DNA of 17,451 nt, taken from positions 1 through 17,451 of the forward strand of contig JALZVB010000142.1 in assembly GCA_023300835.1 (NCBI GenBank). The letters are read 5' to 3'. Position numbers and translations under genes: made by a program. A model generated the notes under the pieces. It saw only the letters and a list, made by a program, of their open reading frames with translations. It searched no databases and had not been told where the DNA came from. Source of the stretch: Saprospiraceae bacterium. GTDB lineage: Bacteria > Bacteroidota > Bacteroidia > Chitinophagales > Saprospiraceae. Of the stretch, positions 1-7,479 are shown piece by piece; positions within the stretch are counted from its first letter, which is position 1; each line of letters begins with the position of its first letter.

Positions 1-117
1 TCCTACAGAGAAGTCTTTTAGACTGTCACCTTTAGTTTCAATAGAATGGTTGAACCTGGTGTCTATGTATATTATATCGAAACTAAAGGTGACAGTCTAA
101 AAGACTTCTCTGTAGGA
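1..117. repeat. Perfect 39-bp inverted repeat with 39-nt spacer
   Basis: Positions 1-39 are the exact reverse complement of 79-117; 40-78 is the unpaired spacer. The repeat reaches the first base of the window, so it may extend further left. Each arm contains a smaller hairpin (AGTCT-AAA-AGACT, 94-106 on the right arm) and the 11-mer TAAAGGTGACA (84-94, complement at 24-34), which recurs in the terminator at 14092-14131. Directly after the right arm lies a 12-bp palindrome, TCACTATAGTGA (122-133). The structure could be an unusually long bidirectional terminator, two facing terminators, or a short MITE-like element with 39-bp terminal repeats. The sequence alone cannot decide. Confidence 0.85.
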
Positions 118-186
118 TCAATCACTATAGTGAGATAATATATCAACAACTCCTTCATTAGTCGTAATTTTAGTAAAACATGTTGA

Positions 187-220
187 AGTGCAACTCCAAC
201 ATCATCACTGGAGTTGCATT
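187..220. terminator. Hairpin, possible terminator upstream of purU
   Basis: TGCAACTCCA (189-198) pairs perfectly with TGGAGTTGCA (209-218), and the stem extends by a G-U and an A-U pair to 187/220. The loop is 10 nt. There is no clear T-tract on either side, so a terminator role is only a guess. Apart from the long inverted repeat, I see nothing else in the 350 bp before purU. Confidence 0.4.
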
Positions 221-350
221 AACCTTCATCTTTATTCTCAAAACAGAATCTTGCTATATTGTGAAACCTATGCCTAGTTGAGTCAATTACTTTAGTTAGA
301 TGATAACAAAAGGTACAACAACGTTAATAATCAATATCTAACCAGAAATC

Positions 351-1226
351 ATGAAGACAAATAAAAAAGTTAAAAATACCGCTATCCTACTCTTGCATTG
401 TCAGGACCAGAAAGGTATAGTAGCTTCTGTAACAGATTTCTTGCATAAGAATGGCGGTAATATTATCTCTCTACGTGAGCATGTAGATCAGCAGACTAAC
501 CATTTTTTTATGAGAGTCGAGTGGGAACTCAAGGAGTTCAGCATTCCTGAGGAAAAGATAAATGAGTATTTTGAAACGATGCTGGGGACTAAGTTGCAAT
601 TATCTTGGGAACTGCATTTCAGTAGTACTGTTCCACGTATGGCTATCTTTGTATCTAAATATTCTCACTGCCTATTTGATGTATTATCAAGATATGAGTC
701 AGGAGAATGGAAAGTTAAAATCCCCGTTATAATCTCTAATCATGACAAGTTCAGACATATAGGAGAGCGGTACAACATCCCTTATCATTATATGCCACTC
801 AATAAGAACAATAAACGAGAAGTCGAAGCTGAACAATATCACTTACTCAAAAAACACAATGTAGACTTTGTCGTATTGGCCAGATATATGCAGATTCTAT
901 CAGAAGAATTCACTAAGAAACTTCCTAATAAAATCATCAATATCCACCACTCTTCATTACCCGCATTTGCAGGAGCTAAACCCTATGAAGGTGCACATGA
1001 AAGAGGCGTCAAACTTATAGGTGCCACTGGACATTATGTAACGCCTGATCTCGATGCTGGACCTATCATCTATCAAGATGTGATTTCTATAAGCCATAAC
1101 GACAGTATCTCAGATATGAAAAGAAAGGGAAAGGATATAGAAAAAATCGTATTTGCCAATGCGATATGGTCTCACTTTAACCATAAGATCATTACTTACC
1201 AGAACAAGACAGTAATATTTAATTAG
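351..1226 (+). CDS. purU: Formyltetrahydrofolate deformylase PurU
   Basis: Hydrolyses 10-formyl-tetrahydrofolate to tetrahydrofolate and formate in the cytosol; in other bacteria this supplies formate for PurT and balances the one-carbon pool. The 291-aa protein has an N-terminal ACT regulatory domain (about residues 10-85, beginning LLLHCQDQKGIVASVTDF) followed by a formyltransferase fold (about 95-285). The active-site signature NIHHSSLPAFAGAKPY gives Asn197 and His199, and DLDAGPII gives Asp235, matching the Asn-His-Asp triad of the family. ARYMQILS at 177-184 is another conserved stretch. The length is close to the E. coli enzyme (280 aa). The ATG at 351 gives a complete ACT domain with no excess. 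It appears to be monocistronic; no clear promoter box was found upstream. The family assignment is secure; the physiological role is inferred. Confidence 0.95.
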   Translation: MKTNKKVKNTAILLLHCQDQKGIVASVTDFLHKNGGNIISLREHVDQQTNHFFMRVEWELKEFSIPEEKINEYFETMLGTKLQLSWELHFSSTVPRMAIFVSKYSHCLFDVLSRYESGEWKVKIPVIISNHDKFRHIGERYNIPYHYMPLNKNNKREVEAEQYHLLKKHNVDFVVLARYMQILSEEFTKKLPNKIINIHHSSLPAFAGAKPYEGAHERGVKLIGATGHYVTPDLDAGPIIYQDVISISHNDSISDMKRKGKDIEKIVFANAIWSHFNHKIITYQNKTVIFN

Positions 1227-1244
1227 AAGTGAAGATATAAAATG

Positions 1245-1279
1245 CGAAAAGCCCAAGTACAATAACTCAGGCTCTTTCG
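1245..1279 (+). terminator. Imperfect hairpin after purU
   Basis: CGAAA/TTTCG and AGCC/GGCT form a nine-pair stem with one bulged C, then a small internal loop, three more pairs and a 6-nt loop. It begins 18 nt after the purU stop codon, where a terminator is expected. No T-tract follows, so the call is weak. Confidence 0.35.
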
Positions 1280-1634
1280 ACTAAGGTCTCAAAATAAGAA
1301 AACTACTTCTTGTAGATATATTAAACCCTTTCGGGGAATCTTGTCATTTTGATACGCTATCAACTAACCTTTTTGGATTTGTACTTTTACAAAAAAAGTA
1401 TAAAATGGTTGTTCACCTCGTCTTCTATGTGCTAAAATAAAGACTTACTCTCTATTAGACAATTATATTAACAAAAAACTTATTAATAAGTTTCATATAT
1501 GTAAGAATTTGTTAGTGAATGCCTTTTAAGTACAACATTTTTTATAAGTGTTTTTCTTCTAATACGTAATAGGAGTAAAGGAATGGGCCCTTTTATCGAA
1601 ATTATATTCTTCTCAAACTTTATTTTATTTCATA

Positions 1635-1642
1635 TAAATTTG
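1635..1642 (+). promoter_or_regulatory. Candidate -7 box (TAAATTTG) for trhO
   Basis: TAAATTTG fits the Bacteroidota TAnnTTTG -7 consensus exactly. No TTG is present at the usual distance upstream (about 1609-1618), so the promoter is only partly supported. Confidence 0.35.
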
Positions 1643-1750
1643 CAGCTTCATTACTCGCGTTTTTTGCAGAAGCGATTGAGTGGTAACTTACTGATTACAT
1701 TTAAACATGGTCTCTAATACCATCCAATCACTCTATTCATACTATGCGGG

Positions 1751-1764
1751 TACTTAATTAAGTA
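1751..1764. promoter_or_regulatory. 14-bp perfect palindrome just before trhO
   Basis: TACTTAATTAAGTA is its own reverse complement and ends 4 bp before the trhO start codon. It is a plausible binding site for a dimeric regulator. It shares the core TTAATTAA with the repeats in the asnB/Lrp intergenic region, but that AT-rich octamer is a weak link. Confidence 0.45.
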
Positions 1765-1768
1765 TCGT

Positions 1769-2809
1769 ATGAGGTTATTCAACAAGGTCAATAAGGAGGT
1801 TCTCAAGGAGCAGATAGATAATGATGACCGCAAACGTATCACTCTTTCTTTCTACCAATATGCAAACATTAGGAATGTAGCCTTATTCAGAGATCATCTG
1901 TTCATATTACTAGATCAGGTCGAGGTGCTCGGTAGAATATATGTCTCTACGGAAGGAATCAATGCACAGGTTTCTGTTCTAGAATCAGAATGGAAAGATT
2001 TTAAATCAGCACTTGACTCCATAGATTTTCTGAAAAACATCCGTCTCAATATTGCTATAGAAGACAATGGTAAATCCTTCTATAAACTAAAAGTGAAAAT
2101 CAGACCTAAGATAGTCGCTGACGGACTAGACGACAACACATTTGATGTAACCAATAAAGGCATTCACTTAAATGCTGAAGCATTCAATAAATTAACGGAC
2201 CAAGAAGGCACTGTTCTCATTGATATGAGAAACCATTATGAAAGTGAAGTCGGTCATTTTAAAGGCGCAATTATTCCTGATGTGGAAACCTTCAGAGAAT
2301 CATTGCCTATCGTTACGGATTTTCTCAATGATAAAAAAGACAAGAATATCGTGATGTATTGCACGGGTGGTATCCGCTGTGAGAAGGCAAGTGCATACTT
2401 CAAACATAAGGGATTTGATAATGTCTATCAGCTAGAAGGCGGCATTATAGAATATGCCAGACAGGCCAATGAGCAGAACCTAGACAATAAGTTTATAGGA
2501 AAGAATTTTGTATTTGACGATAGATTAGGAGAGAAAATAAGCTCTGATGTTATTGCCCAATGTCATCAATGTGGTGACGCATGTGACAACCATACCAACT
2601 GTGCCAATGACGCCTGCCACATCCTATTTATACAATGTGACAACTGTAAAAATACTTATGAAGGTTCTTGCTCAGCTAAATGTCAGGAGTTCAATAAATT
2701 GCCAGAACAAGAGAGAATGGAACGCAAAGGGTCGACTTCTTTTAATGGTACCAAATTCGGAAAAGGAAGATATAAGGCCCATAAAAAAGACGAGTCACTT
2801 GAACTGTGA
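1769..2809 (+). CDS. trhO: tRNA uridine(34) hydroxylase TrhO (UPF0176, rhodanese-like)
   Basis: TrhO (formerly YceA) makes 5-hydroxyuridine at the wobble position of certain tRNAs, an early step toward the cmo5U/mo5U modifications. The 346-aa protein shows the family order: an N-terminal acylphosphatase-like domain (about 25-115, with GRIYVSTEGINAQVSV and the IEDNGKSFYKLKVK stretch), a rhodanese domain (about 145-235) with catalytic Cys198 in MYCTGGIRCEKAS, and a C-terminal Cys-rich segment (about 264-306: CHQCG, CDNHTNC, CHILFIQCDNC, CSAKC) typical of metal binding. It aligns almost throughout with E. coli YceA. The ATG at 1769 gives the expected N-terminus. It is convergent with the metal receptor operon, 42 bp away. 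The family is certain; hydroxylase activity in this organism is inferred. Confidence 0.94.
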   Translation: MRLFNKVNKEVLKEQIDNDDRKRITLSFYQYANIRNVALFRDHLFILLDQVEVLGRIYVSTEGINAQVSVLESEWKDFKSALDSIDFLKNIRLNIAIEDNGKSFYKLKVKIRPKIVADGLDDNTFDVTNKGIHLNAEAFNKLTDQEGTVLIDMRNHYESEVGHFKGAIIPDVETFRESLPIVTDFLNDKKDKNIVMYCTGGIRCEKASAYFKHKGFDNVYQLEGGIIEYARQANEQNLDNKFIGKNFVFDDRLGEKISSDVIAQCHQCGDACDNHTNCANDACHILFIQCDNCKNTYEGSCSAKCQEFNKLPEQERMERKGSTSFNGTKFGKGRYKAHKKDESLEL

Positions 2810-2816
2810 CCCGTCT
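2788..2816. terminator. Terminator between trhO and the TonB receptor
   Basis: AGACG-A-GTCAC (2788-2798) pairs with GTGAC-C-CGTCT (2806-2816), an 11-position stem with one A-C mismatch and a 7-nt loop. The trhO stop codon lies inside the right arm. Read on the minus strand, the stem is followed by TCTTTTTTAT, a good U-tract, so it best terminates the receptor transcript. On the plus strand it can only be a weaker terminator for trhO. A second 5-bp stem (TTGGG/CCCAA, 2832-2846) sits between the two genes. Confidence 0.6.
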
Positions 2817-2851
2817 GATACTATTTCTACTTTGGGGATAACCCAATAATC

Positions 2852-5470
2852 TTACTTTATCAAATTGTACCTGAAGCCCACATATAAATTCCTTCCAAAT
2901 AATGGTGCCCATATAATTGAAGCATCAAAAAATTCTCCAAAGGCATCATCACCGGCGATAATGGCATTCTCTTGTTTGTAATCAAATAGGTTCTCTACAC
3001 CGACATATACATCGTATTTCTTTCCCCATCTTTTACTTACTTGCCCGCCAGCGAGAAAGTATGAAGGTGAATTATCTTCTCGTCGATATTCTTCTGGATT
3101 ACCAGCAGTTGTAGGCAACCTCATCGTTCCTCTCCAGTTAACAGTTGCGTCAAAATGCCAATCTGAAGTCGTCGCATAAGCCAAATTGATAAAAGCTCTG
3201 TGCTTAGATACCAATGGACGTTGCTTGCGGCCATCTTTATAATCTGTCTTGGCATCTATATATCTGTACGCAATTCTGACGTCTAAGCGAGGAATCAATT
3301 CTACATCTGCTTTTATCTGAAAACTATTAGAATATGATTCGCCATCTAGATTATAGAAATCGATTCTTCCAGTCGTCTCATAATCAGCAATGACTTGATT
3401 CTGAAATGCCGTATGGAATAGATCCACGCCTAGAATGACTTCCTTTTCTCCCATAGGAATAGCTTGTGTCAAGTTGATACCGTAGTTCCAAGCGACTTCA
3501 GGTTTTAATCCATATGGGTTTCCGAGATCTTCAGCATCAGTCGTTAAGCTAAAGGCTCTAGAACTGGCAAACAAGCCCATGTTCTCAGCAAATATATTAG
3601 CCGTTTTCAAACCTCTTCCTGCGATAAACCTAACTATTGATTTATCAGCGATATTATACTTAGCATGTAATCTAGGTGTTACAAAGAAACCATAATTATT
3701 ATGGTGATCTCCTCTCAATCCTGCAATAATCGCCCACTTCTCATCTTTCTTGAAGTTGTATTCCATATAAGCACCAGGCACAGATTCTGATCTACTGTAG
3801 ATTCCTGCCTTGCTCACTGTCTCATCTATATTATCATATTGATAACTCAGACCCGTTCTTATGATATGATCATTCTCAAATATGTTTTGGTATATCAAGT
3901 TGGCGTATAGCGATTGTTGATCTGCGATGTATAGGCCATTTCCAAACTGTGCATCCATATCGTGAGACACGGCGCTCATCTGCAATCCTAAAGACTGCGC
4001 TGAGTTACCTGGAAAAATATACCCCATCTTACCCCATAACTCAAATCGCTTAGTATCATTATACATCCGCCAGTGCGATTCATGTGCTTCAGATATTCCA
4101 GCAAAATGATCGTGACTTCCGCCTTCGTGATCTAATATAGCTGCCTTGAATCCGATCTGACCTTCTATGTTTTTGGTTCTGTTGAACTTCCATCTATTAA
4201 CAAAAACCATATCATTTTCTAGAGGCATATCTGTAAACCCATCATTATTTCTATCATGTACTTGCTGGTTTCTCTTAGCATGTATCAAGACTCCAGTAGA
4301 AACATTAGGCGTAACGTATTGTGAAAAATTACTGTTTATCTCTAGTCTACCGCCATTATTAGCAAACGCATTGACATGTAATACTTCGTCTGGGCTATCT
4401 GGTTTTTTTAACTCTACGTTGATTTGCCCAGCTATACTTTCATAACCATTAACGACAGAGCCTACCCCTTTTATCAATTGGATACTTTCTATCCACGGAC
4501 CAGGAGTCATATTAAGTCCGAATATATTATTCATCGTTCTTACATCTGGAATAAGCTCTCTTGTCACTTGTACATATGGGCCAGCGAGTCCTAGCATTTC
4601 AATCTGCTTAGTTCCGGTTACCGCATCATTAAACGATACATCTACAGCGGGATTGGTTTCAAATGATTCTGACAGGTTGCAACAAGCGGCTTTACACAGC
4701 TCTTCTCTAGTTATTTCTTCTGCGTTGAGCGGCTTTAAAAAAGAAATTTTTGTGGTTTTCTCTCTGTAGCTAATTTCTACCGTTTCTAGTTGATGTCCAT
4801 CTGCCATTACGATGTCAGCAATAGCACCTTCTCCTACTTCCACAGATTGTGTTTCGTAACCGACATAAGAAATGGTTATTGATGGCAGGTGGTTTTCGTT
4901 TTCGAGATAGAAATATCCATCCAGGTCCGTAGTCGTACCTGTCTTGTCTCTTAGGCTTACCGTTGCGCCTATGAGCGGAAACTTCTCTCCGTTGTTGTCA
5001 TAGGCCATAATATAACCTTCTACGCCTCTATGATCATGTGCTCTTTCCTTCTGACCTCCTTCATACCCTTCTCCATCAGCTAGCACATAATCCGTATGAT
5101 CTTCTTCAATACTCAAATAATCTTCCGACACATCAGCAACCCGATATTTGCAACAGCCATGCAAATCGTTATAAACTTCATCAGGTGCGAAAAAAGCACC
5201 GTTATCGTGGCCCGCCTGAGCAATCGCATATCGTATCGTAGATACAGACACCTTATCCATATCAATAGCGATTGTAAGCACTTGATTATCAATATTCCAG
5301 TCAGCCGTTTCTGCGCCATTACTTTTGGCTACTTTCTCTATACGTTCTTGACACATGCCACAATTACCCTCTACCCTAAAATTAAATTCTATCAGATCTT
5401 GCCCTGTTACAGACAACGATAGAATTATATTGAAGCACGTCATAAGGACGTACCTTGTTATATTTCTCAT
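2852..5470 (-). CDS. TonB-dependent receptor with N-terminal heavy-metal-associated domain
   Basis: Outer-membrane receptor likely to import a metal or metal complex using TonB energy. The 872-aa protein has a signal peptide (1 to about 23, ending VTGQ), then an HMA-like ferredoxin fold (about 27-95) whose metal loop is GNCGMCQERI with Cys37 and Cys40, and a further Cys pair at 106-107 (HGCCKYR). A His/Asp/Glu-rich linker follows, then a carboxypeptidase-D regulatory-like domain (about 150-212, ISYVGYETQSVEV), the plug (about 245-350, with KAACCNLSESFETNPAVDVSF) and a 22-strand-type barrel ending LYVGFRYNLIK. Cys263/Cys264-type motifs in the plug and the HMA domain point to copper or another soft metal, but the substrate is inferred. 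I could not identify a clear TonB box. It starts 41 nt after the DUF6660-like gene and is probably cotranscribed with it. Confidence 0.9.
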   Translation of the reverse strand: MRNITRYVLMTCFNIILSLSVTGQDLIEFNFRVEGNCGMCQERIEKVAKSNGAETADWNIDNQVLTIAIDMDKVSVSTIRYAIAQAGHDNGAFFAPDEVYNDLHGCCKYRVADVSEDYLSIEEDHTDYVLADGEGYEGGQKERAHDHRGVEGYIMAYDNNGEKFPLIGATVSLRDKTGTTTDLDGYFYLENENHLPSITISYVGYETQSVEVGEGAIADIVMADGHQLETVEISYREKTTKISFLKPLNAEEITREELCKAACCNLSESFETNPAVDVSFNDAVTGTKQIEMLGLAGPYVQVTRELIPDVRTMNNIFGLNMTPGPWIESIQLIKGVGSVVNGYESIAGQINVELKKPDSPDEVLHVNAFANNGGRLEINSNFSQYVTPNVSTGVLIHAKRNQQVHDRNNDGFTDMPLENDMVFVNRWKFNRTKNIEGQIGFKAAILDHEGGSHDHFAGISEAHESHWRMYNDTKRFELWGKMGYIFPGNSAQSLGLQMSAVSHDMDAQFGNGLYIADQQSLYANLIYQNIFENDHIIRTGLSYQYDNIDETVSKAGIYSRSESVPGAYMEYNFKKDEKWAIIAGLRGDHHNNYGFFVTPRLHAKYNIADKSIVRFIAGRGLKTANIFAENMGLFASSRAFSLTTDAEDLGNPYGLKPEVAWNYGINLTQAIPMGEKEVILGVDLFHTAFQNQVIADYETTGRIDFYNLDGESYSNSFQIKADVELIPRLDVRIAYRYIDAKTDYKDGRKQRPLVSKHRAFINLAYATTSDWHFDATVNWRGTMRLPTTAGNPEEYRREDNSPSYFLAGGQVSKRWGKKYDVYVGVENLFDYKQENAIIAGDDAFGEFFDASIIWAPLFGRNLYVGFRYNLIK

Positions 5471-5511
5471 AATAATAAATTGAAAATCTTAAATAAATAG
5501 TTCTGGATAGA

Positions 5512-5871
5512 CTATATTAAGATTGCCCTGGGGGGTTGCCAGATACCTTTATTATGCAGATGTGCATAAATTTCAATAGTTCTGGGTTGATCAGCACTAT
5601 GAGCAATAGGTGCTACAATAACCTGAGATTTAACTGTGGAGAATGTGAATACATGTCCGAAGTAACCACAACAAAAGCAGTGGCAATCATCGCCACAGCA
5701 GTTTTTATCATCATTTTCTCTGTCTTCTTCATTAGAATCACAATTACTTGATTCTTGCATTACGACTTCGTGACAACTAGCAGACATATTGATCGTCATA
5801 CTGATAGCACAAAAGCCCCCAGAGGACTTTAGTATTAAGTATAAAAATAATATGACCTTTAAATTTCTCAC
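5512..5871 (-). CDS. Small Cys-rich secreted protein, DUF6660-like
   Basis: A 119-aa protein with a hydrophobic N-terminus (RNLKVILFLYLILKSSGG) that looks like a signal peptide or anchor, an Asp/Glu/Asn-rich middle and a dense cysteine cluster (NCCGDDCHCFCCGYFGHVF), ending with GIWQPPRAI. This pattern, and the position directly upstream of an HMA-bearing TonB receptor, match the small DUF6660-type proteins found beside heavy-metal receptors in Bacteroidota. The function is unknown; periplasmic metal binding is an inference from the Cys/His content. I chose the GTG at 5871 because a -7 box ends at 5877, which would place the transcript start at or near this codon. A GTG two codons further upstream (5877) overlaps the box and is unlikely. 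Confidence 0.75.
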   Translation of the reverse strand: MRNLKVILFLYLILKSSGGFCAISMTINMSASCHEVVMQESSNCDSNEEDRENDDKNCCGDDCHCFCCGYFGHVFTFSTVKSQVIVAPIAHSADQPRTIEIYAHLHNKGIWQPPRAILI

Positions 5872-5876
5872 AATCA

Positions 5877-5907
5877 CAAAAATAAGGGTAATATCTTAGT
5901 ATCTCAA
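5877..5907 (-). promoter_or_regulatory. Promoter of the metal-receptor operon (TTG-N20-TATTTTTG)
   Basis: On the minus strand TTG (5907-5905) is followed after 20 nt by TATTTTTG (5884-5877), matching the Bacteroidota -33/-7 consensus in sequence and spacing. The start codon GTG begins 5 nt past the box, so the mRNA is probably leaderless. Confidence 0.7.
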
Positions 5908-5911
5908 CCCC

Positions 5912-5919
5912 TATATTTG
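5912..5919 (+). promoter_or_regulatory. Candidate -7 box (TATATTTG) for the secreted protein gene
   Basis: TATATTTG is an exact TAnnTTTG match facing the plus-strand gene that starts at 6040, giving a leader of about 115 nt. No TTG sits at the normal upstream distance. It lies 5 bp from the -33 element of the divergent operon, so the two promoters are back to back and could be co-regulated. Confidence 0.45.
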
Positions 5920-6039
5920 CCGTCTTAATCTTAAGAATGCCTAAAAAAACCTAAAAACTACATTTAGCTAAAGATGTTATAGCAATTTATAGTGTTTTAT
6001 TTAGGTGCTAAGAATCCCGTTAATATTGATTACAAAATA

Positions 6040-7479
6040 ATGAAAGCTATCTCTCCAAAATACTTGATTATATTCCTATTAAATATCTTATTGGTCTGTT
6101 CTATCTCAGCTCAGAGTGCTCAAGAAATGAAGGCGCTTAACACTTATGTGGAGTTTCTTAATGAAAGTGTACATGGGCTTACGATTGCACATATCTTATT
6201 AGAAAATCATAATAAAGACATCAATAGATATGTAGATCTCAATGACACAAAAGAGAACTCATTTCTTACTAATCAGATTCTGAGCGAAAATATATTCGAT
6301 GATCCTGATTATACAACAAGAGATTCAGGAAAATCACCTATAATTTTATCACGAGAACTGCTAGAAGGTTCTAATTCGTTGGGTAATAATACAACGCGGG
6401 TACTCAATGGCTATGTTAAGGAAATAGTTACTGTACTCAATAGTATAAATGACCTCAGGTATGAAATCGAGACTTATGTGGAAAAACACGACCTTGAGGA
6501 TAGAAAAAACATCTACCCTATTTATGGTTATCTAGAAAAAGGCGTCCTCTTATTCAATAAATACGAAAGTCTCCACGACAAGTTGAGTAAAAGACTAAAG
6601 GATGAACTCAAATACTCTTCAGATTTACTTTTTTTGATATTTGATGAAATTCATACCGCATCAGTGCTTATGCTCCAAGAGTTGAGAGAAGATGATGACA
6701 GAGGTATAGACACATATCTGGACAGAATAGATGGGTCTACTAAAAATTTTGCAGCGCAGAATAGAGACCTCATAACTAAAAACAAAAGAGTAGGTGATGA
6801 AATTCTAACTAAGCTCAGGAGAATGATCACATTTGTAAGGGACGCTAATTCAACGGGTAACATTCCTGTGATACACGAACTCTATGGAAAAGAATACTAC
6901 ATTCATAACCAAATACTTAAGACTCACTTTAACAGTATAAGTCCTGGTTATGCTTCCAAAATGAATCTATTGATGACACTAGAAGGAAAGAACTTTCTGT
7001 CCTTCGATGACAGGCCCTTGATTTTTAAAATCATATATCCTAAAAAAATTGAAGAGATAAAGGAAATTGCCAATAACCCAACTGTTGCTTCAGTACCTCG
7101 AAAAACTGTCAAGCCTCAGATGGATTTTAGCTCTTCTGTATCTGCTCCTGAGGTGATAGAGTCTGATTATATAGAGTTAGAATTCTTTGATCCTAACATG
7201 TATGATAGAGACTCCATATCTGTCAGTTTTAATGATGAATGGATACTCACAGATTATATGCTGAAAGGAGAAAGGAAAAAAATAAAGCTAGAAATAGATC
7301 GCTCCAAAACAAATTCCCTGATGGTTCTCGCCAAAAACGAAGGCCTGATAAGTCCTAACACCGTAGCTTGTAAGTATAGGTACAATGGGAAAGGAAAGAA
7401 AGAGGACATATTATTGAAACTCAACGCCAACGAAGCCTACGAACGTATTCTTACAGTAGAGGGGATGTCAGATTTTTAA
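6040..7479 (+). CDS. Secreted protein of unknown function with C-terminal beta domain
   Basis: I do not recognise the N-terminal family. The 479-aa protein begins with a clear signal peptide (MKAISPKYLIIFLLNILLVC, cleavage likely after SISAQ near residue 25; no lipobox). Residues about 28-330 look mainly helical, with a conserved-looking start, NTYVEFLNESVHGLTIAHIL, and several charged amphipathic stretches. A low-complexity linker (about 350-378, Ser/Pro/Val) leads to a beta-rich domain of about 95 residues: IELEFFDPNMYDRDSISVSF, then NSLMVLAKNEGLISPNT. That last segment resembles a C-terminal domain common in secreted Bacteroidota proteins (pattern L-x-x-A-x-N-x-G-x-I-x-P-N-T), which I know from memory only. 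A GTG at 5992 in frame would add 16 residues and bury the signal peptide, so the ATG was chosen. It is divergent from the metal operon. Confidence 0.8.
   Translation: MKAISPKYLIIFLLNILLVCSISAQSAQEMKALNTYVEFLNESVHGLTIAHILLENHNKDINRYVDLNDTKENSFLTNQILSENIFDDPDYTTRDSGKSPIILSRELLEGSNSLGNNTTRVLNGYVKEIVTVLNSINDLRYEIETYVEKHDLEDRKNIYPIYGYLEKGVLLFNKYESLHDKLSKRLKDELKYSSDLLFLIFDEIHTASVLMLQELREDDDRGIDTYLDRIDGSTKNFAAQNRDLITKNKRVGDEILTKLRRMITFVRDANSTGNIPVIHELYGKEYYIHNQILKTHFNSISPGYASKMNLLMTLEGKNFLSFDDRPLIFKIIYPKKIEEIKEIANNPTVASVPRKTVKPQMDFSSSVSAPEVIESDYIELEFFDPNMYDRDSISVSFNDEWILTDYMLKGERKKIKLEIDRSKTNSLMVLAKNEGLISPNTVACKYRYNGKGKKEDILLKLNANEAYERILTVEGMSDF

Larger units (their letters stand above)
1280..1768. 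other. Gene-free stretch and putative long leader of trhO
   Basis: No open frame with recognisable coding content, no tRNA-like cloverleaf and no known riboswitch was seen here. It holds a small AT hairpin (TACTTTT 1382-1388 with AAAAGTA 1394-1400), a candidate -7 box at 1635-1642 and a 14-bp palindrome at 1751-1764. If the -7 box is real, trhO has a 5' leader of about 120 nt. Confidence 0.5.

Noticed and set aside
1..117. End of an insertion sequence
   Set aside because: No transposase frame lies to the right, and the second arm closes within 117 bp; whatever lies left of position 1 is not visible.
2547..2849. Open frame of 100 codons on the plus strand inside the 3' end of trhO
   Set aside because: It lies in another frame of a well-conserved gene and its translation shows no recognisable pattern.
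5096..5422. Open frame of 108 codons on the plus strand
   Set aside because: Antisense to the HMA part of the receptor gene, with no promoter or homology.
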